Notes under the pieces: model-generated
Seen by the model: only the letters and a program-made list of their open reading frames with translations
What the model was told of the DNA's origin: nothing
Database searches by the model: none
Shown: piece after piece, positions 31,677-42,739 of the stretch
Numbering within the stretch: the stretch's first letter is position 1
Layout of the letters: each line of letters starts with the position of its first letter
Translations under genes and position numbers: made by a program
Source: Topomyia yanbarensis
Taxonomy: Eukaryota; Arthropoda; Insecta; Diptera; Culicidae
DNA: 64,000 nt
Assembly: GCF_030247195.1 (NCBI RefSeq)
Contig: NC_080671.1
Coordinates: 212,888,851-212,952,850, forward strand
Direction of reading: 5' to 3'

Positions 31677-32945
31677 CATGCACACATACATACACACATA
31701 CATACACACAGATATTTTTCGATCTCGGCGAACTGAGTCGAATGTTATATGAGACTCGGCCCTCCGTGCCTCGGTTAGAAAGTAGGTTTTTGGAGCAATT
31801 GCATAACCTTTCTATATGAGAAAGGCAAAAGAATAATATTTAATTAGCTTAGTCAGCATGAGTCCAATCTTCATGTGATTATATTTTGAAATGTTGGTGG
31901 AATGGGTTTGAAAGTGGAGGGAATGGGGGATTAGTAGAGTGGGAGTGGAGGATGCGTTAGAAATCCTTCATCTTATTTCGGTATACGGGGTGGATGAAGG
32001 AAATGCGGGTGTGAGGGTGGTCCAAGGGGAGGGGAGTGATGAAGGAGGCAGTTTTAAGGGCAAGGCGGGGGGAGGTGCGGCGACGCAATACTCAACTGCA
32101 TATTTTGCCTTCCATTTGAGACTAGGTTTGAGAAAATCGGTTCAGTCATCACCGAAGAACCGATGTGACTTTAATTGTGGAATATGCCCGGAATCCCGGA
32201 CTTCCGGAATCGTCGATAGTGGTCAATATATTCAAAGAATGTTTGATTGGCAATCAGTGATCTAGATCTGCGATTAGAAGTAATTTGGTGACCATTTCAA
32301 TAGTTTTTAGCCTCTGAGGTATTACGATTGTACCGTTTTATATGGGAAATTTCAGTGTATCCTTACTAACACTCCTGTAACTCCGGAAGCAAGAGTCAGA
32401 ACCGAATGAAATTCAGCAGCAGTCAATGGTATTACTGTATCTTTCATTTGAAATCAAGTTTGTAAAAATCGGTAGAGAATTCGTTGGGGAATGAGTGTGA
32501 TATTAGCTTAGGAACTTGGCGGGTTCCCCGGGGGCGTCATGCACCGTCATAGGTGGCCAATGTGGTCAAAGCTGCTTTGATTGATCATTAGTGATCCAGA
32601 CCCGTAAACTAGAGTAATGTTACATCAATTTTGATATGTTTTACTTCATTTGAACATCATGGTGGTACCAGTTTATATGGGAATTTGCTGTGACCGCACT
32701 CTTCAACCCGTAACTCCGGAACCGGAAGTCGGATCAACTAAAAATTCAATAGCAGCTTATGGGAGCGTTATACCTTTCAGATGAAATTGTGTGAGTTTAA
32801 ATGACACACACACATACATACACACAGACATTTGCCGATCTCGACGAACTGAATCGAATGGTGTATGACACTCGGCCCTCCGGGCCTCGGTTAAAAAGTC
32901 AATTTTTACAGTGATTGCATAGCCTTTCTTTATATGGGAAAGGCA
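31677..32945 (+). repeat. Dispersed (ACAY)n-bearing repeat, forward copy
   Basis: The block begins in the CACACATACATA tract at the 3' end of the Waldo-like element. It continues with GATCTCGGCGAACTGAGTCG, CTCGGCCCTCCGTGCCTCGG and GAGAAAGGCAAAA, followed by subunits marked CCGTAACTCCGGAACCGGAA and a second ACACACACATACATA tract at 32800-32825. It ends TATATGGGAAAGGCAAAA. The inverted copy at 44926-46262 matches over about 1 kb, and smaller units form the array at 52290-58160. The GC content contrasts with its surroundings. The frame 31939-32265 is not a gene. Confidence 0.8.
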
Positions 32946-33161
32946 AAAATGTTTGGAAGCACTTGAGGGCGTATGTGGTTCGGAATTCCACAGATCTCGT
33001 CTTTCATGGATGTGTCGAAGAAAACAGTAGATTCAGAAGTATTTAAGAAATGTACACGGTTTGGATTGTAAGAAGAGGGATTAATATTCTGTGCCATGTA
33101 GTTAAAGTACAGGGACATGAAACGGGTCTGAGAATTGAGCTCAACAAGCCTTTCGAAATAT

Positions 33162-34835
33162 TCAATCACCACCGGGTTCAAGATATCGCATCGAATGAGC
33201 AATCGATATGAGAGTTCCCAAAATCGATTTTTCAGCGGGAGAACGCCCGACAGGACTTCGAGAGTCATCGTATGGGTCGACTGCATGCACCCTAAGGCGA
33301 TACGCAAACAACGATACTGAATTCTTTCGAGTTTGATGAAATGTATGTTCGCGGCGGAGCGAAAGCAGAAGCATCCGTATTCCATTACATTCCACGCCAT
33401 CGTCTGCAAATTGCCTTAACGTGCAGGAATTGTCAAGACATTCATCAATGTCGTTGACATAGAAATTGTATAACAGAGGGCTTAAACATGAGCCCTGGGG
33501 AAGGCCCATGTAACTAAATCGTGATGTCGATAAGTCACCATGCGAAAAATGCATGTACTTTTCCGACAACAAGTTTAGTAAAAAGTTGTTTAAAGTTGCT
33601 GAAAGACCATGCTGATGCAGCTTCTCTGAAAGAATATTGATAGAAACGGAATCAAAAGCCCCCTTTATATTTAGGAACACTGATGCCATCTGCTCTTTGC
33701 TAGCATAGGCCATTTGAATTTCGGTTGAGAGCAACGCAATACAATCGTTCGTCCCTTTGCCTTTGCGAAAGCCAAATTGTGTATCTGACTGTAAGCCATT
33801 TGTTTCGACCCAATTGTCGAGGCGGAATAGGATCATTTTCTCGAACAACTTCCGGATACAGGACAGCATTGCGATCGGTTGATACGAATTGTGATCGGTG
33901 ACTGGTTTTTCTGGTTTTATGATGGCGATGACCTTCACTTGTCTCCAATCGTGTGGGACAATGTTAGCCTCAAGAAACTTATTGAATAAGTTCAACAAGC
34001 GTCTCTTGGCAGAGTCTAGCAAATTTTTCAACAAGTTGAATTTGATTCTGTCTGGCCCTGGAGCTTTATTGTTACACGACAAGAGAGCAAGTGAGAACTC
34101 CACCATCGATAAAGGTGTTTCGTTCGCGTTATCGTGAGAAGGCGTGGCGCGGTAGATCTTGGCGAAATCGAATATCCAACGGTTTGAATATTCCACGCTC
34201 TCATTAATAATGTTTCGGTTTCGCATACGTCGGGCTGTTTCCCAAAGAGTGCTCATCGATGTTTCTCTCGTTAATCCGTCGACGAACCGGCGCCAATAAC
34301 CGCGTTTCTTGACTTTCATCAAACTCTTCATTCGCTTGTCTAACGTGGCGTACTGTCGAAAACTAGCGGGTAACCCGTCGTTCCGGAAGGTCTTAAACGC
34401 GGCGGCCTTCTCTGCGTACACGTCTGAGCACTCTTTATCCCACCAGGGATTGGGAGAACGTTTTTGTATGTTCGCGCAGGGTACTGGCTTAGTCTGAGCT
34501 TGAGCGCTGTCAAGAATCAAGCCAGCCAAAAAGCTGTATTCTTCCTCCGGAGGAAGTTCTTGGGTAGATTCGATGTTGTCGGATATCGCGGCCGCATTGC
34601 TCTTCCAATCGATATTTCGTGTGAGGTCATACGAAATATTGATTGATTCCAATGGTCTTGAGCTGTTGGTGATCGAGACTACGATCGGCAGATGGTCGCT
34701 ACCGTGGGGATCAGGGATTACCTTCCACGCGCAATCCAACTGTAACGAGGTCGAGCAAAAGGATAAATCTAATGCACTTGGGCGCGCTGGTGGGGGAGGG
34801 ATCCGTGTCATTTCACCAGTGTTTAGAATTGTCAT
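33162..34835 (-). pseudogene. Endonuclease C-terminus and reverse transcriptase, I-clade copy 2
   Basis: A long open frame of 557 codons starts inside the endonuclease (ALDLSFCS and GSDHLPI, the catalytic SDH). It continues through a linker (RSPNPWWDKECSDVYAEK) into RT boxes VIAIIKPEKPVTDHNSYQPI, TQFGFRKGKGTNDC, NIKGAFDSVS, GLPQGSCLSPLLYNFY and FADDGV. Straight after FADD it enters the deletion junction near 33395 and reads the downstream part in a wrong frame. In the box FLDIKGAFD of copy 1 the catalytic Asp is Asn here (FLNIKGAFD), so the RT is inactive even apart from the deletion. Confidence 0.85.
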
Positions 34836-34970
34836 ATTGAAGTTTTCGCAAATATTGTGAATTAAAGAGGAACGGTTATCATCATAAAGGCAACCCCGTT
34901 CCGTACCGTGAGAGTTAAAGTTGCCTAAAACTAGTCGCGGTGCAGGCAGGGATTCTATGATGTCATGTAG

Positions 34971-35345
34971 TCAGCGATGCCCAATAGCGGTGTTGGGGGG
35001 AATATACATGGAAGCTATGCAAAGAACTTTGCCTTTGGTTGTCACTTGACAAGCGACAACTTCAATACCTGTTATCGAGGGAAGGTTAATTCTGTAGAAG
35101 GAATAGCGCTTTTTGAACCCCAAAAGCACTCCTCCATAGGGGGTGTCTCGATCCAGGCGAATATTATTAAAATCGTGGAAAGTGAGATCTATATCTGAAG
35201 TTAACCAAGTTTTACATAATGCAAATGCATCGCAACTCAAACTATTTATTAAAATTTTGAAGAAATCGATTTTCGGGATGATACTTCTGCAATTCCACTG
35301 TAAAACAGTGATCAAATCCGTGACCTCGTTCGATGAGTTAGCCAT
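34971..35345 (-). pseudogene. Endonuclease N-terminus, I-clade copy 2
   Basis: The frame starts MANSSNEVTDLITVLQWNCR, with QWNCRSI as the first EN strand, then ALCKTWLTSD, where Glu of the usual ETW is Lys. Later come NIRLDRDTPYGG and ASMYIPPN. A frame break at 34970-34840 separates it from the rest of the domain. The loss of the catalytic Glu in ETW suggests decay. Confidence 0.75.
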
Positions 35346-35592
35346 CGAAGGATAAAATCGCTGAAAGGAGGGGCCATTTAGCAGTCAACTGCTTCAAAAA
35401 TGTTCTTACTGTAGGGAGAAAAGCTAACGTAAGACTTTCAATAGGATCAGTTATATTGAAAGTTTTTATTATCCAGTCCACTATGTCCCAGAGTTTGATA
35501 ATACCAGTGCTGTGATTATTCTCGAACTGAAACAGAGGAACACTTGGGATTTTTGATGTTCCGGGAAGTGCTGGGAACTCCTTCTCTGAGCT

Positions 35593-36677
35593 TTATCCTC
35601 CGAGACCAGGAGCTAATTGCTTCGGCTTGGTTGCAACACTTCCAATAGATGTGACTTTCGGAGCTTCGTCAAGGGATACCTTCTGGCCTTTACAAGGAAC
35701 TTTAGGAGAGGAAATGTTCCTCCTCTTCCTATAACTTCTAGGCGCCTTAGTAGATGTTCCCTCTTGTGGGTCATCAGCCTCGCCCTCGTTAGGAGGCAAG
35801 TGAGCATAGATGTTTGTTGAGGATGGTGGCGTTGCTTTCTTTAGCATTTCTGCGAAAGAACGTTCGGATCGCCCCACAAGGGAACGTTTTAGTTTATCCC
35901 CGCGTAGTTTGTACGCGGGACATGCCGAGATATCATGCAGATTCTCTGCACAGTAAGGAGACTTCTCAGCATTTTTACTTCACGAATCATCCACATGATT
36001 CTCACCGATTTTCCACAGCGGGCCTTATTGCTACAATGGGTGGCTGTGTGACCCAATTGTTTACACTTTGTGCAATTCATGAACCGCGGCATAAACAGAC
36101 GCACAGGCAGACGAACCTTGTGCAAGAGGACGTAATTTGGCAAAACGGTACCAGGGAATGTCACCCGATAAAGGTTTGATTCGGGGTACGTTTTTGAACC
36201 ATCCCCCGCAACTACTACTGAGTGCAAACGCTTGCACTCAAGTATGTTCACTGGCTGAAGTAAGCGGTCTCTAAAACGGCCTACCCAGTACCGCAGCAGA
36301 TCCTCGCATGTCAAACTCTCATCGGTGACAACGCCTTCAGACTGTACTTTTACAGCTGGAATATACACGTGATAGTCCTTCGTAAAGTGCTCGCAGCAAG
36401 CAACATCGTTTGCCTGCTTTGAGTTAGTCAGCACGACCCTCAGCCTGTCTGAGCGGACCTTTTTTATTTCGGTCACAGCCGAGAATCGTTCCGTCAGGTC
36501 TTTCGAAATCTGTAATAGATTCAGCGATTTTGTTTTGGGCCGAAAGAAGACCACAAAGGGACCGGTCGAGAGCTCTGGATATTGTTTGGGTCGGGGAGAG
36601 CCTTGGGAGTCGATTAGATCTCCATTTGACCGTTCGGGGAGGGAGCCATCGACACCGTCGACGCACGGGGTTAGCAC
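35593..36677 (-). pseudogene. ORF1 (gag-like) of I-clade copy 2
   Basis: The first 262 codons (36677-35889) give a conserved block (TGPFVVFFRPKTKSLNLLQI, YHVYIPAVKVQSEGV, YRVTFPGTVLPNYVLL) and a zinc knuckle CTKCKQLGHTATHC. The frame then shifts within the second knuckle (CGKS). A further frame (35877-35593) carries the basic C-terminal tail (RSYRKRRNISSPK). The protein would package element RNA. From 35592 to 35346 the spacer before ORF2 has no gene. Confidence 0.75.
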
Positions 36678-36990
36678 CCGCGCAGACGAGAATAAACCGT
36701 TAATGTGTCAAAAGAGGTAGATTTTACTTATCTATAAATTTGTTTCCCACGACGCACCAGTCCAGCTTATATAGCTGGCTATTGTTTAATCCTCACAATG
36801 CGAACAAAAGGTAGAGCAATGCGGCCTAACGGTTAACACACGCACAAAAGAAGAAAAAAGTCCAAAACCTCGAGAGGTAGAGAATGTGCAAGATAACCTT
36901 GAACGGGGATTATACGATTCTTTATCTCAAACTGACGGACTGGAACACTTGCTTCTCAATAGACCGCTCGTAAACGAATGATTTCTAGTG

Positions 36991-37256
36991 TTTGTTCTAT
37001 TCTTTAAATAATTTAATCCACTTTATTCGTTTTCCTCGCGTTAATTTCTCCATTTTTTGTGCTTTAATAGTTTAACATGTTGGCTTTTTCTACTATTTTT
37101 GTTTTCCATTTTGTTTGTCTGCTCCGTTTTTGTTCAATTCTTCCAATTATCTTTACTTTTTCGTCTTTTCATCATTCCATTTTTCCAGATTTTCAAAATT
37201 TACCGGATCGTCCATTTTTTTTTAAATTTATCTATTTTATTCTTGTCTTTTATATA
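36991..37256. other. T-rich tract, left of the errantivirus
   Basis: This is T-rich sequence with short C and A interruptions. The same texture resumes at 44797-44925 and again at 46263-46660, suggesting one tract interrupted by two insertions. TATATA at 37251-37256 is the left target duplication of the errantivirus. Confidence 0.5.
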
Positions 37257-37549
37257 AGTGAAAGCCTCTGCTTTGGAAAGTTTCTTTTTAAAAAGTAAAA
37301 CTGAACTAACCTACTCGACAGCACACTAAAGACTGATTTATTCAATGTTTATCGAACACCTGAGTCCCTAGCTTGATTCCTAGAACTGCTGATCTTGCAC
37401 CTGGTAACGGTGGCTCCCATGATGGTCTGATGTTTGGTCGTTCACGCGTGTTCCACGTACGCGACGCTGGCTCAGCTATTTCGGGTGTTGCTACGATGCT
37501 TTTGGTTGAGTTGTCATTTATGGTCGTTAGGGCGGATTCGCGCTTAACT
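37257..37549 (-). repeat. Errantivirus 3' LTR
   Basis: 293 bp. It matches the 5' LTR with two substitutions (near 37286 and 37524). It retains the terminal CTTTCACT (minus-strand sense) that the 5' LTR lacks. The end of env lies inside it. The reverse-strand frame MIPRTADLAPG seen in both LTRs is antisense to env. Confidence 0.93.
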
Positions 37550-38430
37550 GCTTCCCCTTCAAGTATTGCTCGTCCCGAGCAATTTTCTATTTTTGTAAAC
37601 TGGTAATATTTAACAAGTATAAAAATCAACAATGCGAAAATGAGGACAACTGCTGTGCTAAGCGATAAAAATCCAAGTCGGTGTTCCACGTTAACTATTT
37701 CGAGGCGGTTTCTGTTTGCTGTGTTGAGTTGGTGTAGCTCTGATATGTTTACGTGCCGCTCTATTTGCATAGTTTGTATTTTGCCTGATTGCAGTGGCAA
37801 AATTGTTGGTTGATAGAACCGTAGTTCAAAATTTTCGAACAGCTAGTTCCTAATGTGGAGTGAGCAATTATGAAACGTTACCAAGTGGATTCCGGTTAAC
37901 GTCCTATTGCTGATGCCGCAGGTGCTGTTGATGCGTACGTCTTGGTGAACGGATATCACCAACAGTGTTCCTGGGGTTAGTGGTCTTGTTTCTGATGACG
38001 GAGGTTTTTCTGATAAATGGCACTTTCCGTGTTGGCCTCTTAGAAGTGGAGCTTCACAAGGATCATCGCTGATTTCAATCAATTGTTTCCTCTCGCAGAT
38101 TGTCACTCTGTTGTATTCTTGACATCTGGAAATTACTGCAAGTATTTGTGTCGGGTTGATGAAAACTGTGTTGTGCGTTAGTTTAACGGTTTGGTTCAGG
38201 AGTGGTAGGGGTTCGATGATGACTTTTCTATATCTTTCAGAAAGTAGGCGTGGAGCGTTGATGCTGATGATGAGTGTTGGTCCCTTGTAGAAGATGGTTG
38301 TTGTCAGATAGTTGAATGCTTCGTCTGCATCGTGGATTTCTAGGCCTTGGTTTTTAATTTCCTGCGCTATTATTTCTACTTCTTTTGGTGTGAAAATGGT
38401 TTTACTGACAATATTTAGTTTCGCTAACAT
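37342..38430 (-). pseudogene. Errantivirus env, C-terminal part (broken)
   Basis: Two same-frame pieces, 38430-37843 and 37800-37342, are separated by an in-frame TAG at 37843-37845. The first contains several Cys residues and N-glycosylation sequons typical of an ectodomain. The second has a hydrophobic membrane anchor of about 22 residues (starting LGFLSLSTAVVLIFALL) and a short cytoplasmic tail running into the 3' LTR. The upstream part of env is cut off by the insertion at 38447-38946. Env of this family resembles baculovirus-type fusion glycoproteins. This copy cannot make the full protein. Confidence 0.85.
37550..37561 (-). promoter_or_regulatory. Polypurine tract of the errantivirus
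   Basis: On the minus strand GAAGGGGAAGC lies directly before the 3' LTR start AGTTAAG, the expected primer site for plus-strand DNA synthesis. It overlaps env coding sequence. Confidence 0.8.
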
Positions 38431-38446
38431 TATAAAATATTCAATT

Positions 38447-38946
38447 GGGTCATTAAATGAGAAAAAAAAGTCGTTTTTTATTACTTACATCGATAAAGCT
38501 GATTTTCGTGATTGCAACAATATTTTTTTCCAACTCAGGAAACGTGAAAATAATATTAAAATTTAAAATAAAGAAATATGTTGACAGTCTGGATTTGACA
38601 CTATAGGAAGGGTTTGACATATCGAATTTCACGACAAATGATGCCCTGTCAGAAAAAAATAAGTCAAGTTTTCTCGGTTTTTCCACAGGGTTATTTTTAT
38701 TTGACATAAACACCATACATTGCATATAGTTTTTTTTCATTTTGGGTGTTGTCCTGATAGGCCAGATGTAAACAACCGCTGTTTTCCTATGTATGGTTGC
38801 CAAGTTTACATTAGATTTATTTTAAAAAACAAAAAAATCGTTTTTACGTATTACAACGAATTTTTTTTTGAAATCATGTTATATTATGTATATTGGACCT
38901 AAAATTTATCGAATGGAACGGAAAACTATATATAGCTTAATGACCC
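38447..38946. mobile_element. 500 bp MITE inserted in errantivirus env
   Basis: GGGTCATTAA at the left is inverted as TTAATGACCC at the right, and AATT flanks both (38443-38446 and 38947-38950). With CAATTG on both sides, the precise limits of TIR and target duplication are ambiguous. The interior is AT-rich and non-coding. It lies within env, so it inserted after or with the provirus and is among the youngest insertions here. Confidence 0.85.
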
Positions 38947-38950
38947 AATT

Positions 38951-39579
38951 GATTTTAGTGTGTTCAGAGGGGAGTCTAGTTGAAAAATAATTGAAATTTT
39001 ATGATTTTCTGTTATAACATAATCTTCGTTGTCAATGATTTTATTAAGTACATTTTGTTGGTTTCTGAAACCATCGGTAATCATATTGAGACTATTTTCG
39101 AATTTGGAATTTATTTTTATTTGTCTATTGTTCTGTTGGATTAATACATTTTCTGTTCTCCTGAGGTTATCTAAATTAGAATTAATTATGTTCATATCTT
39201 CAGCATCTAGATTCCCTGTCACCGTTTTTATTATGCTTCCTAATATGTTAATTGAACGTTTATTTCTTGGTCTATCGTGCAAGGTACTAAGGATGAACTT
39301 TATTTCAGTTAATTTAGTTACAATTATTTCTGAAAAATCTGTAGAATTTTTTATCTGACTTATTACGTTCTCAATTATTGCGACAGACACGTCAAATTTT
39401 GTGAAATCGATTATGTGTAAAAGTCTATCATACCCCGCTATTATTCTTCCCTTCCCTCTTTGAAGAAGCAACGCACCTGCGTTGTTTGTTATGTCATGTA
39501 TCTGGATGGACTGTGAATAGGGTGTGATGAGAAGAGTGAGTAGGAGGCAAATCAGGAGGATTCTGCAGGCGTTGATCAT
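38951..39579 (-). pseudogene. Errantivirus env, N-terminal part (cut by MITE)
   Basis: The frame starts at 39579 with a signal peptide (MINACRILLICLLLTLLI). It has a furin-type RNKR site around residue 110, followed by a small hydrophobic segment (SINILGSII) that would be the fusion-peptide region. A long coiled-coil-prone stretch rich in Asn, Leu and Ile follows. It runs into the MITE at 38946. The domain order is that of insect errantivirus Env. Confidence 0.85.
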
Positions 39580-39605
39580 CTCGTTTTCTGAAAGTACAAA
39601 ATCTA

Positions 39606-40907
39606 TTAAATTCTTTTGACATTATCTTTATGTATTTCCCGGCCAGAGTCATCTACAAGTATTCTACCCTTGTTTTCTGATGCTCGGACTGGTAAATACT
39701 TTGGTTTTGTTTTCTTTTTGATGCCTTGAATTTTTTTGTAAGCTATGGCATTTGGTTCTGTTTGCGGTTCTGGTTCTCTGTGTTTATTATGATATTCCAA
39801 ATTTCTTAGTTTTGATCTATTGTGTGCGAGCATAACCTCGTCATAGAGTTCGTTGCGGGCCTTTACTATTAATTCTATATTGAGGGGTCTTTCTTGTTGA
39901 TCTTTCAACCTGTAGAAAACTTCCCTAGGTTTGAGTTTTATTGCAGAGTGAATTGTGTTGTTATACAATGTACACGCAATGGTAAATATTTCTTTAATGT
40001 TTAGATCTTCGTAATTTGGTTTGTTACAGCGAAATATTTCTGCTATGGTTGAATGAAATCGTTCAACCGTACCGTTACTTTCGCTGTGGTTAGGTGGTGT
40101 GAAAAATATTTCTTTATTTAAGTCCTGCAAGAGGCCACGAACTTCTATAGACTTAAGGGCTGGCTCGTTATCGCATACGATTAAGCGTGGTGTCCCGTAG
40201 ATTTTGAAAAATTTAGTTAACCCTTTTCTTATATCTAAAATGTTTCGGGATTTGATGTGTACTAGAGTACCGTATCTGGAAAATTTGTCTAAGAATGACA
40301 GAAAGTGTTCCTTTTCTGCTACGAAGATGTCGATGTGAACTATGTCAAGCGGTCTGTTCGGATTTGGTGTTGATCCTAATATAATTTTGTAGGGATGTCG
40401 GTCGTATTTATTTGTGTTACATATGTCGCAAAGTTTTATGAACACTCTGATTTTTATTTTCATCTTCGGAAAATAATACCTCTTTATTATTTGCTGATTA
40501 TTTTCCCAGATTCCTCTGTGCGCACATTCGTGCGTTTGTTCTATCACGAGGTTCTGTTCTTCTGGTGTTTGTAAATCTATCAAAAGTTTTTGTGAAATGG
40601 CAACTTTAAACGGTTTGGCCCTGCTAAAGTAGTTTTTGTAGGTGATCTGTATGATGTTCATAATACTTTCCGGACAGTAGATACAATTAGTCCGTCTAAG
40701 GTCCATGTAATCTTTGAATATACGGATCATAACTGGTACGCCGAAGACAGATTTTGTTATCGTTCTTCGATATACTCTGGGGAATATTTGTTCGTAATTG
40801 TCTGGCTCGTCAGGCCCGACTTTCAAAATTATTTGGTTACTAAAGGTGTTCACCGGGAGCTCAGTACACGGGATAAATTCGGAGTCGTCTGTATCCGCAG
40901 AATGCAC
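39606..40907 (-). CDS. Errantivirus integrase region of Pol
   Basis: An open 433-codon frame. The N-terminal HHCC zinc-binding domain is visible (HECAHRGIWENNQQIIKRYY, then CDICNTNKY). It is followed by the DDE catalytic core: DIVHIDIF (first Asp), VCDNEPALKS (second Asp) and HSESNGTVERFHST (Glu), then a basic C-terminal region (KKIQGIKKKTKPKYLP). The enzyme inserts the cDNA into the host chromosome. It overlaps the RT frame by 58 bp in another phase, so a frameshift separates it from RT-RNase H, with which it should be one polyprotein. Catalytic residues are all present. Confidence 0.9.
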   Translation of the reverse strand: MHSADTDDSEFIPCTELPVNTFSNQIILKVGPDEPDNYEQIFPRVYRRTITKSVFGVPVMIRIFKDYMDLRRTNCIYCPESIMNIIQITYKNYFSRAKPFKVAISQKLLIDLQTPEEQNLVIEQTHECAHRGIWENNQQIIKRYYFPKMKIKIRVFIKLCDICNTNKYDRHPYKIILGSTPNPNRPLDIVHIDIFVAEKEHFLSFLDKFSRYGTLVHIKSRNILDIRKGLTKFFKIYGTPRLIVCDNEPALKSIEVRGLLQDLNKEIFFTPPNHSESNGTVERFHSTIAEIFRCNKPNYEDLNIKEIFTIACTLYNNTIHSAIKLKPREVFYRLKDQQERPLNIELIVKARNELYDEVMLAHNRSKLRNLEYHNKHREPEPQTEPNAIAYKKIQGIKKKTKPKYLPVRASENKGRILVDDSGREIHKDNVKRI

Positions 40908-42730
40908 CGTGCATTATCGGATGAGATTTCCTCCTCATTTATATTAATTTCGTTCCGAATCCTTGATAAACTGTCTGCGACTATGTTTTGTTTACCAGGA
41001 CGGTAACGTATTTCGTAATCACATTCGCTAAGTGAAAGACGCCAATGGACAAGCCTATTATTAGTGTCTTTCAGATTAAGCCCATATGTGAGAGGTTTAT
41101 GATCAGTATAAAGAATAAACTTCCGGCCACATAAGTAGGGGCGAAAATATTTGCAAGCCCATACAACAGCCAATAGTTCTTTCTCTATAGCTGAATATTT
41201 TTCCTCTGACTTATTCAAAGTTCTGGAAGCGAAGGCTATCGGCTTATCACTTCCTATAATTCCTTGAGATAACACAGCGCCGATTGCAAAGTTGGAGGCA
41301 TCTGTGGTAAGTATGAATTGTTTGGAAAAGTCAGGATATTGCAGAATATTTCTCCCTGATAGAATATTTTTACATTTTTCGAATGCTTCAACGAAGTCTC
41401 TCGAGTGAGAAATGCCTTCACCTTTTCTAAGGGCATTAGTCAGTGGCTTGGCTATTTTAGCGAAGTCTTTAATGAATTTGCGGTAGTATCCTAAAATACC
41501 TAGGAAACCACGCAGTTCTTTTTCATTTGATGGCAATGGCCATTCTTTTATAATTTTAATTTTGTCGGGATTGGGTTTGACACCTTCCGAAGTCACAATA
41601 TGGCCCAGGAAGGAAACCTCCTTTTGTAGGAATTCGCTCTTGTCCAATTGTACCTTCAGATTGTGTTTTTTCAATGTCGCGAAATTTTTTGACAAATTGT
41701 CAAGATGCTCAGTTAGACTGGTAGAAAAGACAATGATGTCATCCATGTACACTAAACATATGACTCCGATGTGTTCCCTCAGCACGTTGTCCATCACGCG
41801 CTGGAACGTTGAAGGTGCATTTTTCAACCCAAAAGGCATTCGCAAAAACTCATAGTGTCCATTTTCTACACTAAATGCAGTTTTTGGAATGTCTACTTTT
41901 TCGACTTCGACTTGGTGGAAACCAGAGGCGAGGTCTAAGGTTGTAAAATACATACAACGACCTAATTTGTCGAGGATGTCTGTAATATTGGGTATGGGGT
42001 AACGGTCGTCGACCGTTTTTTCATTAAGTTTTCTGTAGTCTATTACAAGTCGCCACTTTTTCTTTCCAGAAGCGTCTAATTTTTTTTCGACGATCCAGAC
42101 TGGTGATGTCCATGGACTATTCGAATGCCGAATGATGCCTTGGTCTCTATGACAGAAAGGGTAACGGTATGATTTAGCATGTACTGGTAGGTCATCTTTC
42201 GTATTAATTTTGTGCTTAATAGCGCTAGTGAATGTAAGTTTTTCACCTTCAATGAAAAATACGTCTTCATATTTCGATATGAGCTGCAGAAGTTTGGATT
42301 CTTCTTCTTTATTCAGATGTGTGGTCCACAGCTGTTTTAAAAGCGATTGTTTTATATCGGGTTGATTAAGGTTGGGTGTACTTGTTTCGAAATTATTAAT
42401 TTCAATGTTTGGAGGATCCGTAATCAAGAATTTTGTAGGAGTATCCGAAAGATTTGAAATTCGGAAGAATGCTCTATTGTCATTTGCTTGGTATATGCCG
42501 GATCCGATAACTATGTTGGGATTAATTTTTAAATCATCTTCTAGAAGAAAATCTCCTTCTGTGGAACTCACGGGAAGGTTAATTGTTTTGCTCTCGTGTG
42601 CATTGAGCGTTACCTGGGTTGTGTTTGGATATTTGCGATGCATTTTGATTGTATTGTTTGGCAATTTGAGTTCATTAGAGGTGGTCAGAATATCAGCCTT
42701 TAACTTTTGTAAGGATTGGTAACCAATCAA
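40850..42730 (-). CDS. Errantivirus reverse transcriptase-RNase H region of Pol
   Basis: An open 626-codon frame. RT boxes: WTSPVWIVEKKLDASGKKKW, TLDLASGFHQVEV (first catalytic Asp), FGLKNAPSTFQRVMD and CLVYMDDIIVFS (YMDD). The connection GHIVTSEGVKPNPDK follows. RNase H: FILTTDASNFAIGAVLSQ (first Asp), EKELLAVVWACKYF (Glu), FILYTDHKPL (Asp) and NIVADSLSR. In PFCHRDQGIIRHSNSPW a few residues of the conserved approach to the RT are missing, suggesting a small deletion near residue 205. It copies the genomic RNA into DNA. Confidence 0.93.
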   Translation of the reverse strand: MIGYQSLQKLKADILTTSNELKLPNNTIKMHRKYPNTTQVTLNAHESKTINLPVSSTEGDFLLEDDLKINPNIVIGSGIYQANDNRAFFRISNLSDTPTKFLITDPPNIEINNFETSTPNLNQPDIKQSLLKQLWTTHLNKEEESKLLQLISKYEDVFFIEGEKLTFTSAIKHKINTKDDLPVHAKSYRYPFCHRDQGIIRHSNSPWTSPVWIVEKKLDASGKKKWRLVIDYRKLNEKTVDDRYPIPNITDILDKLGRCMYFTTLDLASGFHQVEVEKVDIPKTAFSVENGHYEFLRMPFGLKNAPSTFQRVMDNVLREHIGVICLVYMDDIIVFSTSLTEHLDNLSKNFATLKKHNLKVQLDKSEFLQKEVSFLGHIVTSEGVKPNPDKIKIIKEWPLPSNEKELRGFLGILGYYRKFIKDFAKIAKPLTNALRKGEGISHSRDFVEAFEKCKNILSGRNILQYPDFSKQFILTTDASNFAIGAVLSQGIIGSDKPIAFASRTLNKSEEKYSAIEKELLAVVWACKYFRPYLCGRKFILYTDHKPLTYGLNLKDTNNRLVHWRLSLSECDYEIRYRPGKQNIVADSLSRIRNEININEEEISSDNARCILRIQTTPNLSRVLSSR

Positions 42731-42739
42731 TCCATCGAA

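Larger units (their letters stand above)
32946..36990 (-). mobile_element. I-clade-like non-LTR retrotransposon, copy 2
   Basis: On the minus strand this copy has a 5' UTR (36990-36680, approximate), an ORF1 with zinc knuckle, an endonuclease, and an RT of the same family as copy 1. It lacks the RT thumb part equal to copy 1 positions 2037-2395 and everything after copy 1 position 1590 (RNase H, C-terminus, 3' UTR). At 32946 it is joined directly to the dispersed repeat. Confidence 0.85.

Noticed and set aside
31939..32265. 108-codon frame
   Set aside because: Lies in the dispersed (ACAY)n-bearing repeat, which is present elsewhere without the frame being kept.
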